DNA from: Granulibacter bethesdensis
GTDB taxonomy: Bacteria; Pseudomonadota; Alphaproteobacteria; Acetobacterales; Acetobacteraceae
Reading direction: 5' to 3'
DNA length: 64,000 nucleotides
NCBI RefSeq assembly: GCF_001889545.1
Contig: NZ_CP018194.1
Coordinates: 62,001-126,000, forward strand
Shown here: positions 46,691 to 55,263 of the stretch, piece after piece
Numbering within the stretch: position 1 is the stretch's first letter
Layout: every line of letters starts with the position of its first letter
Notes under the pieces: model-generated
Seen by the model: the letters and a program-made list of their open reading frames with translations, nothing else
What the model was told of the DNA's origin: nothing
The model's database searches: none
Program-made: the position numbers and the translations under genes

Positions 46691-47266
46691 TTACAAACCT
46701 GTTTTCTGTGGTCGATCGCCCGGCTGCCACAGAATATCAGTGCCTGCGTTCAGGCGGCGCGCCAGAATAAAAAGAAGATCGGAAAGACGGTTGAGATAGC
46801 GGATGATGTCTCCATCCACGGTCTCGGTTCTGGTGAGACTCATGACCCGCCGTTCAGCCCGTCTGGCCACCGTGCGGGCGAGATGAGCATGAGCTGCCCC
46901 CTCTGTACCACCCGGCAGGATAAAACTGCGAAGAGGAGACAGGCTCTGGTTCCAGTCCGTGGACCATGTGTCCAGTCTGGTGACTGCGTCTTCGCCTATG
47001 CCTCGTGCGGGGGATGCATTGTTCTCGGGTGAAGGAAAACATAGCACAGCTCCAAGGTCGAACAGATCATTCTGGATAATCTGCAAGATGGTGCGCTCTG
47101 CTTCCGGCACATGCAGCGCCAGCACGCCCAGCACGGCGTTGAGTTCATCGACCGCGCCAAGAGCCTCGATTCTGGCTGCGTCTTTTGGCAGGCGGCTGCC
47201 ATCGGCGAGCGAGGTCATGCCGCCATCACCGCCGCGTGTCGTGACCCGGTCTATTCTAATGCTCAT
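46691..47266 (-). CDS. Cob(I)yrinic acid a,c-diamide adenosyltransferase, PduO type
   Basis: The 191-residue trimeric enzyme transfers the adenosyl group of ATP to cob(I)alamin. The N-terminal ATP-binding motif is VTTRGGDGGMTSLADGSRLPKDAARIEALGAVDELNA. The C-terminal RRAERRVMSL and YLNRLSDLLFILARRLN block also matches PduO-type transferases, as distinct from the CobA and EutT types. It stands alone, 27 bases before the TonB-like gene on the same strand (downstream of it in transcription). Confidence 0.94.
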   Translation of the reverse strand: MSIRIDRVTTRGGDGGMTSLADGSRLPKDAARIEALGAVDELNAVLGVLALHVPEAERTILQIIQNDLFDLGAVLCFPSPENNASPARGIGEDAVTRLDTWSTDWNQSLSPLRSFILPGGTEGAAHAHLARTVARRAERRVMSLTRTETVDGDIIRYLNRLSDLLFILARRLNAGTDILWQPGDRPQKTGL

Positions 47267-47293
47267 GGTCGTTCTCCCTTGCTTATACAGGCT

Positions 47294-48073
47294 TCAATGC
47301 GTCACGAAATTGACGGAAAAAGGGAAAATGGCGGCAATAGGGTGACCATCCTGCATGGCAGGATGGAACCGCCATTTCTTCAGGGCCTGTAAGGTTGCTA
47401 CATCCAGCATCGCGTAACCGGAGCTGGAGACGATCTCGACCTCTCCAACCGAACCATCCGGTTGAATGTGGATGATGGTATCGACCGTACCATGTTCTCC
47501 CCTCAACGCGGCTTCACGTGGATAGGCCGGGGGTTTGTTGTGGAACTTCGCATCCGGTTTTGCAGGAATGACCGGCCCTGTCACGATTCCGGTACCGCTG
47601 TCAGGATCACCCAGCCGGACTTCTGTGCTGCCGAGATCGGTTTGTTCCCATGATGGCGACGAAGATGGGGATGAAGACGGGGGCGGCGTTGCGGAGGGAG
47701 GGGCGCTGGCGGTTTTCTGAGGCTGTTTCAGCGCATCCTTGGGGGAAGGGGCCTGTACGGCAGCAGGAGGTTCTGGAACATCACCGGCCAGATCAGCCTG
47801 CGGCATTGCCAAAGGGGGAGGCGGCGGAGCCGCGGGAGCCGTTTTATCCGATGTCTGTTGAGGTGGGGGTTGTGGAGCACCGCCAGCCTTCTGGGCGGTA
47901 TCGCCGACGCTGGGCGTGTCCTGCACCACCATTTCAATCTGGGCCTGTGAAGGGGGCGTTTTCGGTGTCTGATCCAGTGCAGCCATCCAGCCGGCCGGCA
48001 GCCATTCCGGCGCAGTCAGGGCCGCGAGCAGCAGCAGATGCAGCAGCAGCCCGGCCAGCAGCGCCCAGCCCAT
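47294..48073 (-). CDS. TonB-like energy transducer
   Basis: The 259-residue protein has an N-terminal membrane anchor (GWALLAGLLLHLLLLAALTAPEW), a long proline-rich periplasmic linker, and a C-terminal TonB domain (YPREAALRGEHGTVDTIIHI, VSSSGYAMLDVATLQALKKWRFHPA). It should couple proton-motive force to TonB-dependent outer-membrane receptors; ExbB/ExbD are not in the window. ATG 48073 has AGGA five bases upstream and starts at the anchor. The frame stays open upstream to ATG 48250 through a 24-base tandem repeat, which would add about 59 residues including three SSFRTGA units. Confidence 0.87.
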   Translation of the reverse strand: MGWALLAGLLLHLLLLAALTAPEWLPAGWMAALDQTPKTPPSQAQIEMVVQDTPSVGDTAQKAGGAPQPPPQQTSDKTAPAAPPPPPLAMPQADLAGDVPEPPAAVQAPSPKDALKQPQKTASAPPSATPPPSSSPSSSPSWEQTDLGSTEVRLGDPDSGTGIVTGPVIPAKPDAKFHNKPPAYPREAALRGEHGTVDTIIHIQPDGSVGEVEIVSSSGYAMLDVATLQALKKWRFHPAMQDGHPIAAIFPFSVNFVTH

Positions 48074-48078
48074 CCTTG

Positions 48079-48211
48079 TCCTGAAGGATGATGATGTCCC
48101 CAGCCTAAAGAATGACGATTCCTCCCTCCTAAAGGACGATGAGGCCCCCGTCCTAAAGGACGATGAGGCCCCCGTCCTAAAGGACGATGAGGCCCCCGTC
48201 CTAAAGGACGA
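48079..48211. repeat. 24-bp tandem repeat between CDF and TonB genes
   Basis: Units begin at 48079, 48103, 48127, 48151, 48175 and 48199 with an exact 24-base period. The first two are degenerate, the next three are identical (TCCTAAAGGACGATGAGG plus CCCCCG), and the last is cut after 13 bases. The TAG stop of the CDF gene lies in the final unit. Because 24 is a multiple of three, the units read as in-frame SSFRTGAS repeats on the minus strand. Confidence 0.9.
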
Positions 48212-49118
48212 GGATGCCGTTATGCTTTGCCTTGCTGTCAGGTTCGACATGAATCGTGGTAACCAGATGCGCGATTTCCGCCTGAAGTGCGGCCTCCACC
48301 TTGTCGCATATGGTGTGCGCCTCGGAAACCGTCATATCGCCCGGTACAACGAGGTGAAACTGGAGGAATGTCCTCTGTCCCGAGCGTCTTGTGCGCAGGT
48401 CATGGGCTTCCAGCGCGCCTTCCGCATGCAGGCTGACGACGGATCGGATGCGCTCCAGCACATCCGGGGTGGGGGCCTCGTCCATCAATCCTCCGACTGA
48501 TTCCCTGATCAGTCGAAAGCCGGACCAAAGGATATAGATGGCTACCAGTCCGGCCAACAGAGGATCGAGAATCGGCTGCCCCAGCAGCCATGCCCCCAGC
48601 AATCCGGCCACCACACCGGAGGAGGAGACCACGTCACTCAACAGGTGGGAGGCATCCGCCTTCAGCGAAGGAGAGTGGGTGCGTCGTGCCGTTTTCATCA
48701 ATACCCAGCCCCACAGGCCGTTGAGCAGGGTGGCGGCACCGTTCAGGGCTATGCCGGAAAACGGAGCATCCAGACTCCGTGGTTGCTGAAGCGCTTGCCA
48801 GGCTTCCTGAAAAATGGCCATGGCTGCGACTAGAATCAGTGCCCCTTCCCCAACCGCCGCGAAGAATTCGATCTTGCCGTGACCATAGGGATGGTTGTCG
48901 TCGGCCGGGCGCTGTGCATAGACCAGCGCCGCGAAGGCCATCAGGGAGGCGGCGACATTCACGATGCTTTCCACGGCATCGGAAAACAGTGCCGTGCTGT
49001 TCGTCATGCGCCAGGCGAGCAGTTTCAGACTCAGGACGACAATCCCGATCACGATGGTGCCAGAGGCGACCATTTTCGTCCGGCGGCTTGAAGCCTCGTT
49101 ATGCGCCGCCTGATCCAT
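48201..49118 (-). CDS. Cation diffusion facilitator (FieF/CzcD-type metal exporter)
   Basis: The 305-residue transporter has a six-helix membrane domain with SDAVESIVNVAASLMAF (first metal-site residues), HPYGHGKIEFFAA after helix 2, and SDVVSSSGVVAG in the later helix. A C-terminal cytoplasmic metal-sensing domain follows (PTPDVLERIRSVVSLHAEG, VSEAHTICDKVEAAL, VTTIHVEPDSK). It exports a divalent metal such as Zn2+ or Fe2+ in exchange for protons; specificity cannot be read directly. Its stop codon is inside the 24-base repeat. Confidence 0.93.
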   Translation of the reverse strand: MDQAAHNEASSRRTKMVASGTIVIGIVVLSLKLLAWRMTNSTALFSDAVESIVNVAASLMAFAALVYAQRPADDNHPYGHGKIEFFAAVGEGALILVAAMAIFQEAWQALQQPRSLDAPFSGIALNGAATLLNGLWGWVLMKTARRTHSPSLKADASHLLSDVVSSSGVVAGLLGAWLLGQPILDPLLAGLVAIYILWSGFRLIRESVGGLMDEAPTPDVLERIRSVVSLHAEGALEAHDLRTRRSGQRTFLQFHLVVPGDMTVSEAHTICDKVEAALQAEIAHLVTTIHVEPDSKAKHNGILVL

Positions 49119-49239
49119 CAGCTGCTTCCCCTGCTCCTTGGGCAGCGCCTTAGCAGACGCCTCTGTTCTGTATCAACGATCGCGGACAGGTGGCGGGTGC
49201 AACCTTGACGCAGGGGAGGGCGTGACCGGCGGCGGCTGT

Positions 49240-50268
49240 TCAATCAAGGCGGATGACGACCTTGCCCAGATGGGTGGCGCTTTCCAGATGGCGATAGGCT
49301 GCCACTGCCTCGGCAAAAGGAAAGACGCGGTCGATCACGGGCCTGATCCGGTGTTGGCTGATAGCGAGGTTCATCGCCTCGAACATCGCGCGGGAGCCGA
49401 CATAGATGCCGCGCAGGGTCTGGGACCGGGCCATCAGGGGCAGAGGATTGATCTCGTTCTGACCGGTGAGCACCCCAATCAGATGGATCTGCCCGCCCAG
49501 CCGTGTGGCGCGGATGGATTGCGGCAGCGTGCCGGAGCCACCGACTTCCACAACGTGATCGACGCCGAGACCTCCGGTCAGGGCAGTTGCGGCCTTATGC
49601 CAGTCGGGCCGGCTGAGGTAATTAATGCCTTCATCGGCCCCCAGAGCCTGTGCGCGCGACAGCTTTTTGTCAGAGGAGGAGGTGGCAATCACGCGCGCAC
49701 CAGCGGCTTTGGCAAACTGGATCGCAAAGATGGAGACACCCCCGGTGCCCTGCGTCAGGACGGTCTGGCCCGGTTGAACGGGCGTGCCGCTGAACAGGGC
49801 GTGCCATGCCGTTACAGCCGCACAGGGCAGACAGGCTGCTTCTTCCCAGGAGAGTTGGTCCGGGATGCGCACCAGCCCATCCTGTTCGAACACCGCATAT
49901 TCCGTCAGCACGCCGTGAATGGCGCCTCCGAGTGCGCTGGCCCTATCCCGTTCGGTGATCGGGCCATCATGCCAGCTCTGGAAAAAGCAGGCGGCTACCC
50001 GGTCGCCGGGCTGAAAGCGGGTGACATCCTCCCCGGTTTCAACGACCTCGCCCGCCCCGTCGGAGAGGGGGATCAGATCAGGCGGTACCGGACTGAGCGA
50101 ATACTGTCCGCGTGCGACCAGAAGATCACGATAGTTCAGGGAGGCCGCCCGCAGCCGTACCAGTACCTGTCCTCGACGTGGTTTCGGTTCCGGAGCCTCG
50201 GTCATGTAAAGGCTGTCAACGCCCTGAGGGACAATTCCGTGCGGGCCGGGCAGGCGGTATAGCTTCAT
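49240..50268 (-). CDS. MDR-family NAD(P)-dependent alcohol dehydrogenase / quinone oxidoreductase
   Basis: A 342-residue medium-chain dehydrogenase. The N-terminal GroES-like half has LRAASLNYRDLLVARGQY and PLSDGAGEVVETGEDVTRFQPGDRV. The cofactor half has TVLTQGTGGVSIFAIQFAKAAGARVIATSSSDKK, the NADP-binding type. The GHE catalytic-zinc motif of alcohol dehydrogenases is absent, so it belongs to the zinc-independent branch near quinone oxidoreductases. Substrate unknown. It is divergent from the PH-domain gene with a short gap. Confidence 0.9.
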   Translation of the reverse strand: MKLYRLPGPHGIVPQGVDSLYMTEAPEPKPRRGQVLVRLRAASLNYRDLLVARGQYSLSPVPPDLIPLSDGAGEVVETGEDVTRFQPGDRVAACFFQSWHDGPITERDRASALGGAIHGVLTEYAVFEQDGLVRIPDQLSWEEAACLPCAAVTAWHALFSGTPVQPGQTVLTQGTGGVSIFAIQFAKAAGARVIATSSSDKKLSRAQALGADEGINYLSRPDWHKAATALTGGLGVDHVVEVGGSGTLPQSIRATRLGGQIHLIGVLTGQNEINPLPLMARSQTLRGIYVGSRAMFEAMNLAISQHRIRPVIDRVFPFAEAVAAYRHLESATHLGKVVIRLD

Positions 50269-50343
50269 AAGACGTCTCCGATTCTCGCGGTGACATGCAG
50301 GGGACGGTATGGCAATCGGGCAGTATGGCAGGCGGGCCGGATA

Positions 50344-50814
50344 ATGGCGACTTATGTCAGGTCAATTCTGCAGGATGACGAATATGTGCTGTTCGTCACC
50401 CGCTTGCACTGGGTGATCTATGCACGGGCCATAGTCTGTATCATGGCGGCTCCACTTCTGTCGGGCACCTTGGCCGGAGCAGTGGAGAGTCAGGGTGTGC
50501 GTACGCTCGCGCTGGGGGGCGGTCTGGTTCTTATGATACTCGGCCTGTATGCCGCGCTGAAGGCGTGGTGGAGGCGTTTCGGTACGGAAATCGTGGTGAC
50601 GGATCGTCGCGTGATCCACAAGCAGGGTGTTCTGGTCCGTCGTACCGTTGATATCAATGTCGTCAGGATTGAATCCGTGGATGTGGAGCAGGGGCTGTTG
50701 GGCCGTTGGCTGGGCTATGGCGATGTGACGTTACGCGGCACCGGTGGCGGTATGGAGACCATCCGCCGTGTCGCGAGGCCGCTTGATCTGCGTAACGCGG
50801 CGCTGGCGGAATGA
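50344..50814 (+). CDS. PH-domain (bPH2) membrane protein
   Basis: The 156-residue protein has two membrane helices (RLHWVIYARAIVCIMAAPLL and LALGGGLVLMILGLYAALKA) followed by a bacterial PH-like domain (GTEIVVTDRRVIHKQGVLVRRTVDINVVRIESVDVEQGLLGRWL, GYGDVTLRGTGGG in successive blocks). Function of the family is general membrane homeostasis at best. ATG 50344 is chosen because the upstream frame from 50290 lacks homology. It overlaps the RluA gene by four bases. Confidence 0.87.
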   Translation: MATYVRSILQDDEYVLFVTRLHWVIYARAIVCIMAAPLLSGTLAGAVESQGVRTLALGGGLVLMILGLYAALKAWWRRFGTEIVVTDRRVIHKQGVLVRRTVDINVVRIESVDVEQGLLGRWLGYGDVTLRGTGGGMETIRRVARPLDLRNAALAE

Positions 50815-51485
50815 CACCCCAGGATTTGCTCCGGGCGGGGCCCGATATTCTCTATCAGGACCAGCATTTCGTGGTGCTCAACAAGCCTGCCGGGCTGCCC
50901 GCGCATGCCGGTCCTTCGGGCGGCCCGAGTGTGGAGGACTGGTTTCCCCTGCTTTCCCGCAGACGGGAGGGGCCATGGCTGGCGCATCGGCTGGATACGG
51001 ATACCAGTGGCTGCCTGATCATCGCACTGCGCAAGACGCCGTTGCTGGAGGCGCAGGCCATGTTCACGAAAGGTCAGGCCGGCAAGCGCTACTGGGCGGT
51101 GGTGCGGGGGGCTCCTCCGGCAGCAGAGGGCCGGATCGACCGCAAGCTGAGCCGTCGTAGCGAGAGTGGAGAAGCCGGGCGCGGGCGCTGGCGTATGGTG
51201 GAGGACGCACAGGGTCAGTCAGCCTCCACATCATGGCGTGTCATGGAGCAGCAGCATGGTCTTAGCTGGCTGGAACTGTCGCCCTTGACCGGACGGACGC
51301 ATCAGCTGCGTGTCCATTGCGCCCTGCTTGGCTGCCCGATTCTGGGGGATCCTGTTTATGGCGACGGTAGGGATGCACCGCTTTGTTTGCTGGCATGCGA
51401 AATTCGTCTGCCCCTGGATCCGGTCATAATAGTGCGGGCACCTGTGCCGGCGCATATGCGGCGGTACGGATTAAGTTTTCCGTAA
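50811..51485 (+). CDS. RluA-family pseudouridine synthase
   Basis: The 224-residue catalytic domain shows LYQDQHFVVLNKPAGLPAHAG, the RluA signature LAHRLDTDTSGCLIIAL with the catalytic Asp, YWAVVRGAPP and LTGRTHQLRVHCALLGCPILGDPVYG. It lacks an S4 domain and is short, nearer to RluC-like single-domain enzymes of alphaproteobacteria; the target uridine is not identifiable. The start overlaps the PH-domain gene by four bases (ATGA), so both are probably co-translated. Confidence 0.9.
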   Translation: MTPQDLLRAGPDILYQDQHFVVLNKPAGLPAHAGPSGGPSVEDWFPLLSRRREGPWLAHRLDTDTSGCLIIALRKTPLLEAQAMFTKGQAGKRYWAVVRGAPPAAEGRIDRKLSRRSESGEAGRGRWRMVEDAQGQSASTSWRVMEQQHGLSWLELSPLTGRTHQLRVHCALLGCPILGDPVYGDGRDAPLCLLACEIRLPLDPVIIVRAPVPAHMRRYGLSFP

Positions 51486-51808
51486 AGGTAAGACAGTATT
51501 ACGTAATTCCTGGTAAGCCTTCTCTCTGCAACATTAACATCATTTACAATAACATCCGTCTCTTTCAAAGCACTCTGTGATTTTCAGCATTTGGCGCCGG
51601 ATGCAAATTCTGAAAAACGCAAGAATACTAGAGACGAAAAAGCCTGTCAGACTTTTAAACCATTCAGTGATTATGAGCTGTAAATTTGGAACTGTCATGA
51701 CTGTTTGCGTTCAGATCATGAAAAAATGCAAAAGCTCGCTTGCCGGGGACCGTCAGGGCTGCAATGACTAGAACCGTTTAAATAAGGCTTTTCAGGAGTG
51801 CGGGCTTC
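51486..51808. other. AT-rich leader before the rhamnose operon
   Basis: 323 bases with no supported gene, terminator or RNA motif; presumably holds the promoter of rmlBACD. Confidence 0.5.
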
Positions 51809-52858
51809 ATGCGGATTCTGGTTACGGGTGGATGCGGCTTTATTGGCTCGGCCGTCATACGGCATCTGATCCGTGATACCGCCCACAGCGTGGTGAACGT
51901 CGACAAGATGACGTATGCTGCCTCCGAGGATGCGCTGGAGGAGGCTCTGACCGATCCTCGCCATACGCTGGTGAAGGCCGATATCTGTGATGCAACGGCC
52001 ATTGCACAGGTGTTCGCAACGCATCGTCCGGATGCAGTGATGCATCTGGCGGCGGAATCCCATGTTGACCGCTCCATCGATGGCCCGGCCCAGTTTGTGC
52101 AGACCAACGTGGTTGGCACACTCGTCATGCTGGAGGCCGCCCGTGAACATTGGGCGGCACACCGCCCTGAAGGGGGTGGTCGCTTCCATCACATTTCCAC
52201 TGATGAGGTGTTCGGAGCGCTGGAAAATGGCGATCCTCCGTTCACGGAAACGACTTCCTATGATCCTCGCAGCCCGTATTCGGCGAGCAAGGCGGGGTCG
52301 GATCATCTGGTCCGTGCCTGGCATCATACCTATGGAATGCCGACCTTTGTTTCCAACACCACCAATAATTACGGCCCCTGGCAGTTCCCGGAAAAGCTGA
52401 TCCCGCTGGTGACGCTGAATGCGCTGGAAGGGAAGGAGCTGCCGGTGTACGGCGATGGTTCCAACCAGCGTGACTGGCTTTATGTGGACGACCATGCCGA
52501 GGCATTGGTCCGGACACTGGAGCGGGGCGAACCGGGCGGCACATACGCGATCGGTGCCCGTCAGCCGCGTAGTAATCTGGAGGTCGTGCGCACCATCTGT
52601 GCCGTGCTGGATGAACTGGTCCCTGATGTGGGCGGAAAGCGTGAACGCCTGATCCGGTTCGTGACGGATCGGCCCGGCCATGATTTCCGGTATGAGATCG
52701 ATCCCTCCCGTGCAGAGGCCGCGCTGGACTGGAAAGCGCCGCATGATTTCGAAAAAGGCATCCGCCGTACCGTGCAATGGTATCTGGATCATCGGGCGTG
52801 GTGGGAAGGGATTCGCAGTGGCCGTTATGCCGGCCAGCGTCTGGGAACGGCGGGCTGA
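51809..52858 (+). CDS. rmlB: dTDP-glucose 4,6-dehydratase
   Basis: RmlB is the second step of dTDP-L-rhamnose synthesis. The 349-residue enzyme has the NAD-binding MRILVTGGCGFIGSAVIRHLI, MHLAAESHVDRSIDGP, the STDEVFGAL block (Thr-Asp-Glu catalytic triad), YSASKAGSDHLVRAWHHTYGMP (catalytic Tyr/Lys) and NNYGPWQFPEKLIPL. It is first in rmlB-rmlA-rmlC-rmlD and ends three bases before rmlA. Confidence 0.97.
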   Translation: MRILVTGGCGFIGSAVIRHLIRDTAHSVVNVDKMTYAASEDALEEALTDPRHTLVKADICDATAIAQVFATHRPDAVMHLAAESHVDRSIDGPAQFVQTNVVGTLVMLEAAREHWAAHRPEGGGRFHHISTDEVFGALENGDPPFTETTSYDPRSPYSASKAGSDHLVRAWHHTYGMPTFVSNTTNNYGPWQFPEKLIPLVTLNALEGKELPVYGDGSNQRDWLYVDDHAEALVRTLERGEPGGTYAIGARQPRSNLEVVRTICAVLDELVPDVGGKRERLIRFVTDRPGHDFRYEIDPSRAEAALDWKAPHDFEKGIRRTVQWYLDHRAWWEGIRSGRYAGQRLGTAG

Positions 52859-52861
52859 GTC

Positions 52862-53737
52862 ATGAAAAAAGGCATTATTCTCGCCGGTGGTTCCGGCACA
52901 CGCCTGCACCCGATGACCCTGGCTGCCAGCAAGCAATTGCTGCCGGTTTATGACAAGCCGATGATCTATTATCCGCTGTCCACGCTGATGCTGGCGGGGA
53001 TACGCGATATCCTGATCATCTCGACCCCGGAGGATTTGCCGCAGTTCCAGCGCCTGCTGGGCACGGGGGAGCGGTTCGGAGTCAAGTTCAGCTATGCCGT
53101 GCAGCCCAAGCCTGAAGGTCTGGCGCAGGCATTCCTGATCGGGCGGGACTGGCTGGAAGGTCAGGCCTGTGCGCTGGCGCTCGGCGATAATCTCATTTTC
53201 GCCGATCATCTGTCGGTGATGCTGCGTGCCGCTGCCAGCCGTCCGGAAGGGGCGACGGTATTCGCCTATCGTGTGCGGGATCCGGAGCGCTACGGCGTGG
53301 TATCGTTCGATGATGCCGGGCGGGCGCTGGAAATCGTAGAAAAACCGGCGGCGCCGCAATCGAACTGGGCGGTCACCGGTCTGTATTTCTATGACGAAAA
53401 AGTGTCGGAATACGCGGCGGCGGTGAAGCCCTCACCCCGCGGAGAGCTGGAAATCACCGATATCAATCGGATGTATCTAGAAAACCACACGCTGCATGTG
53501 GAGCGTCTGGGGCGGGGTTGCGCCTGGCTTGATGCAGGGACCTGCGACTCCCTGCTGCATGCCGCGACCTTCGTGCAGACCATTCAGGATCGGCAGGGTC
53601 TGCTGGTGGGCTGCCCGGAGGAGGTCGCCTTCCGGATGGGCTTTATCGATGCGGATCAGCTGAAGGCGCAGGCGCGACTGCTTGCGAAAACCGAGCTGGG
53701 CCGTTTGCTGGTCGAGTTGGCGGAAGGGGCGCAGTAA
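52862..53737 (+). CDS. rmlA: Glucose-1-phosphate thymidylyltransferase
   Basis: RmlA makes dTDP-glucose from dTTP and glucose-1-phosphate. The 291-residue protein begins [34 protein letters not shown], the nucleotide-binding signature. [14 protein letters not shown] (metal-binding Asp), [22 protein letters not shown] and [29 protein letters not shown] follow, in the usual order. Length and motifs are those of the bacterial RmlA family. Confidence 0.97.
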   Translation: MKKGIILAGGSGTRLHPMTLAASKQLLPVYDKPMIYYPLSTLMLAGIRDILIISTPEDLPQFQRLLGTGERFGVKFSYAVQPKPEGLAQAFLIGRDWLEGQACALALGDNLIFADHLSVMLRAAASRPEGATVFAYRVRDPERYGVVSFDDAGRALEIVEKPAAPQSNWAVTGLYFYDEKVSEYAAAVKPSPRGELEITDINRMYLENHTLHVERLGRGCAWLDAGTCDSLLHAATFVQTIQDRQGLLVGCPEEVAFRMGFIDADQLKAQARLLAKTELGRLLVELAEGAQ

Positions 53738-53789
53738 GCGCTCTGTCCATCTGTAGACTTTCGAAAGACCGACATAATTCAGGTGCGCG

Positions 53790-54356
53790 ATGAAATTCGA
53801 ACGGCTGGCTATCCCTGAGGTGATTTTGGTGACGCCGGACCGGTTCGGCGATAATCGGGGATTTTTCTCCGAGACCTATCAGCATCGCAAATACGCTGAA
53901 GGCGGGATCGCCGGAACTTTCGTTCAGGACAATCACAGCCTGTCTGCCCAGCGCGGCACCATTCGCGGCCTGCATTGTCAGGTGGCGCCGAATGTGCAGG
54001 GCAAGCTGGTCCGCTGCGTGCGGGGAGCGATCTGGGATGTCGCTGTGGATGCGCGCACTGGCTCCCCTACCTACGGCCAGTGGGTGGCGGCGGAATTGTC
54101 GGCGGAGAACTGGCAGCAGCTCTGGGTTCCTGGCGGCTTCCTGCATGCTTTCTGCACGCTCCAGCCGGATACGGAGGTAATCTACAAGGTTACCGGTGAT
54201 TACGATAAATCCGCCGAGCGTGGTGTGATCTGGAACGATGCGGAACTGAACCTGCCCTGGCCTGTTGCGCCGGAAGAGGTTGTGACGTCCGAGAAAGATC
54301 TCCAGTTGCCACCTTTCTCGGCGGCAAAAGGCTGGTTCACCTACGGGGAGCAGTGA
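53790..54356 (+). CDS. rmlC: dTDP-4-dehydrorhamnose 3,5-epimerase
   Basis: The 188-residue cupin-fold epimerase has GDNRGFFSETYQHRKYAEGGI, VQDNHSLSAQRGTIRGLHCQVAP (catalytic His), LVRCVRGAIWDVAVDAR and WVPGGFLHAFCTLQPDTEVIYKVTGDY (catalytic Tyr region). It inverts C3 and C5 of the dTDP-4-keto sugar. There is a 52-base gap after rmlA and one base pair of overlap logic with the next gene: the rmlC stop is followed almost at once by rmlD. Confidence 0.96.
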   Translation: MKFERLAIPEVILVTPDRFGDNRGFFSETYQHRKYAEGGIAGTFVQDNHSLSAQRGTIRGLHCQVAPNVQGKLVRCVRGAIWDVAVDARTGSPTYGQWVAAELSAENWQQLWVPGGFLHAFCTLQPDTEVIYKVTGDYDKSAERGVIWNDAELNLPWPVAPEEVVTSEKDLQLPPFSAAKGWFTYGEQ

Positions 54357-54358
54357 GC

Positions 54359-55258
54359 ATGGGCGGCCCTATTCTGGTGACGGGCGGCAGCGGTCAGGTT
54401 GCCCTTGCGGTTGAGGAAGCCGCGAAGGCACGTGGTGTTTCCATCCGGCGGGTGGGGCGGCCGGAATTCGATTTCGACCGTCCCGACTCGATTGAAACCG
54501 TGTTTCGTGAAGTTGCGCCTTCTCTGGTGGTCAATGCGGCGGCCTATACGGCGGTTGATGTGGCGGAGAGTGATGTTGCGGCGGCGGAGCGGGCCAATCG
54601 CGACGGTCCCGCCCGTCTGGCCGAGCTATGCGCGGTGGCGGGGATTCCGCTGATTCACATTTCCACCGATTACGTGTTCGACGGCAGCAAAGGCGCGCCG
54701 TATGTGGAGACCGACCCAACCAACCCGACCGGTGTCTATGGCCGGACCAAGCTGGCGGGGGAGGATGCGGTGCTGGCAACCTGCCGTCAGGCCATCGTGC
54801 TGCGTACCGCGTGGGTCGTGTCCCATACCGGCAGGAATTTCGTGAAAACGATGCTGAATGCCGCCCGCAAAACCGACACGTTGCGGGTGGTGGCCGATCA
54901 GCAGGGCAATCCCACCAGCGCCGCCGATCTGGCGGAAGCCATTCTCGACATCGCGAAGAAGCTGGAAAAAGGCTGGAACGACAACTATTTCGGCCCGACC
55001 CATGCAGCGGGAACCGGGGCCACCACCTGGCATGGGCTGGCGGAAGCAGTGTTCGAACAGGCGGCGAAGCATGGCGCTCCCCGTCCTGCCGTGCATCCGA
55101 TCAGGACGTCTGACTGGCCAACCCCTGCCCGTCGCCCGGCTGATTCCCGCCTGGACTGCACGCGACTGGAAACGGTGTTCGGGGTGCGTATGCCGGACTG
55201 GCAGGGCAGCATCGCCCTTATCGTCGATCAACTCAGCACGGAAGGCGCGCCGGGCTGA
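54359..55258 (+). CDS. rmlD: dTDP-4-dehydrorhamnose reductase
   Basis: The 299-residue reductase performs the last step to dTDP-L-rhamnose. It has the N-terminal PILVTGGSGQVALAV, VVNAAAYTAVDVAESD, ISTDYVFDGSKGAPYVETDPTNPTGVYGRTKLAGE (catalytic Tyr/Lys in YGRTK) and LRTAWVVSHTGRNFVKTML. ATG 54359 is eight bases after GGGGAG (54345-54350), whereas GTG 54353 is too close. Confidence 0.95.
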   Translation: MGGPILVTGGSGQVALAVEEAAKARGVSIRRVGRPEFDFDRPDSIETVFREVAPSLVVNAAAYTAVDVAESDVAAAERANRDGPARLAELCAVAGIPLIHISTDYVFDGSKGAPYVETDPTNPTGVYGRTKLAGEDAVLATCRQAIVLRTAWVVSHTGRNFVKTMLNAARKTDTLRVVADQQGNPTSAADLAEAILDIAKKLEKGWNDNYFGPTHAAGTGATTWHGLAEAVFEQAAKHGAPRPAVHPIRTSDWPTPARRPADSRLDCTRLETVFGVRMPDWQGSIALIVDQLSTEGAPG

Positions 55259-55263
55259 CTGTA

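Noticed and set aside
51716-53359. Minus-strand open frame of 547 codons
   Set aside because: It is antisense to rmlB and rmlA, both unmistakable, and its translation is rich in Arg/His/Gln without domain signatures.
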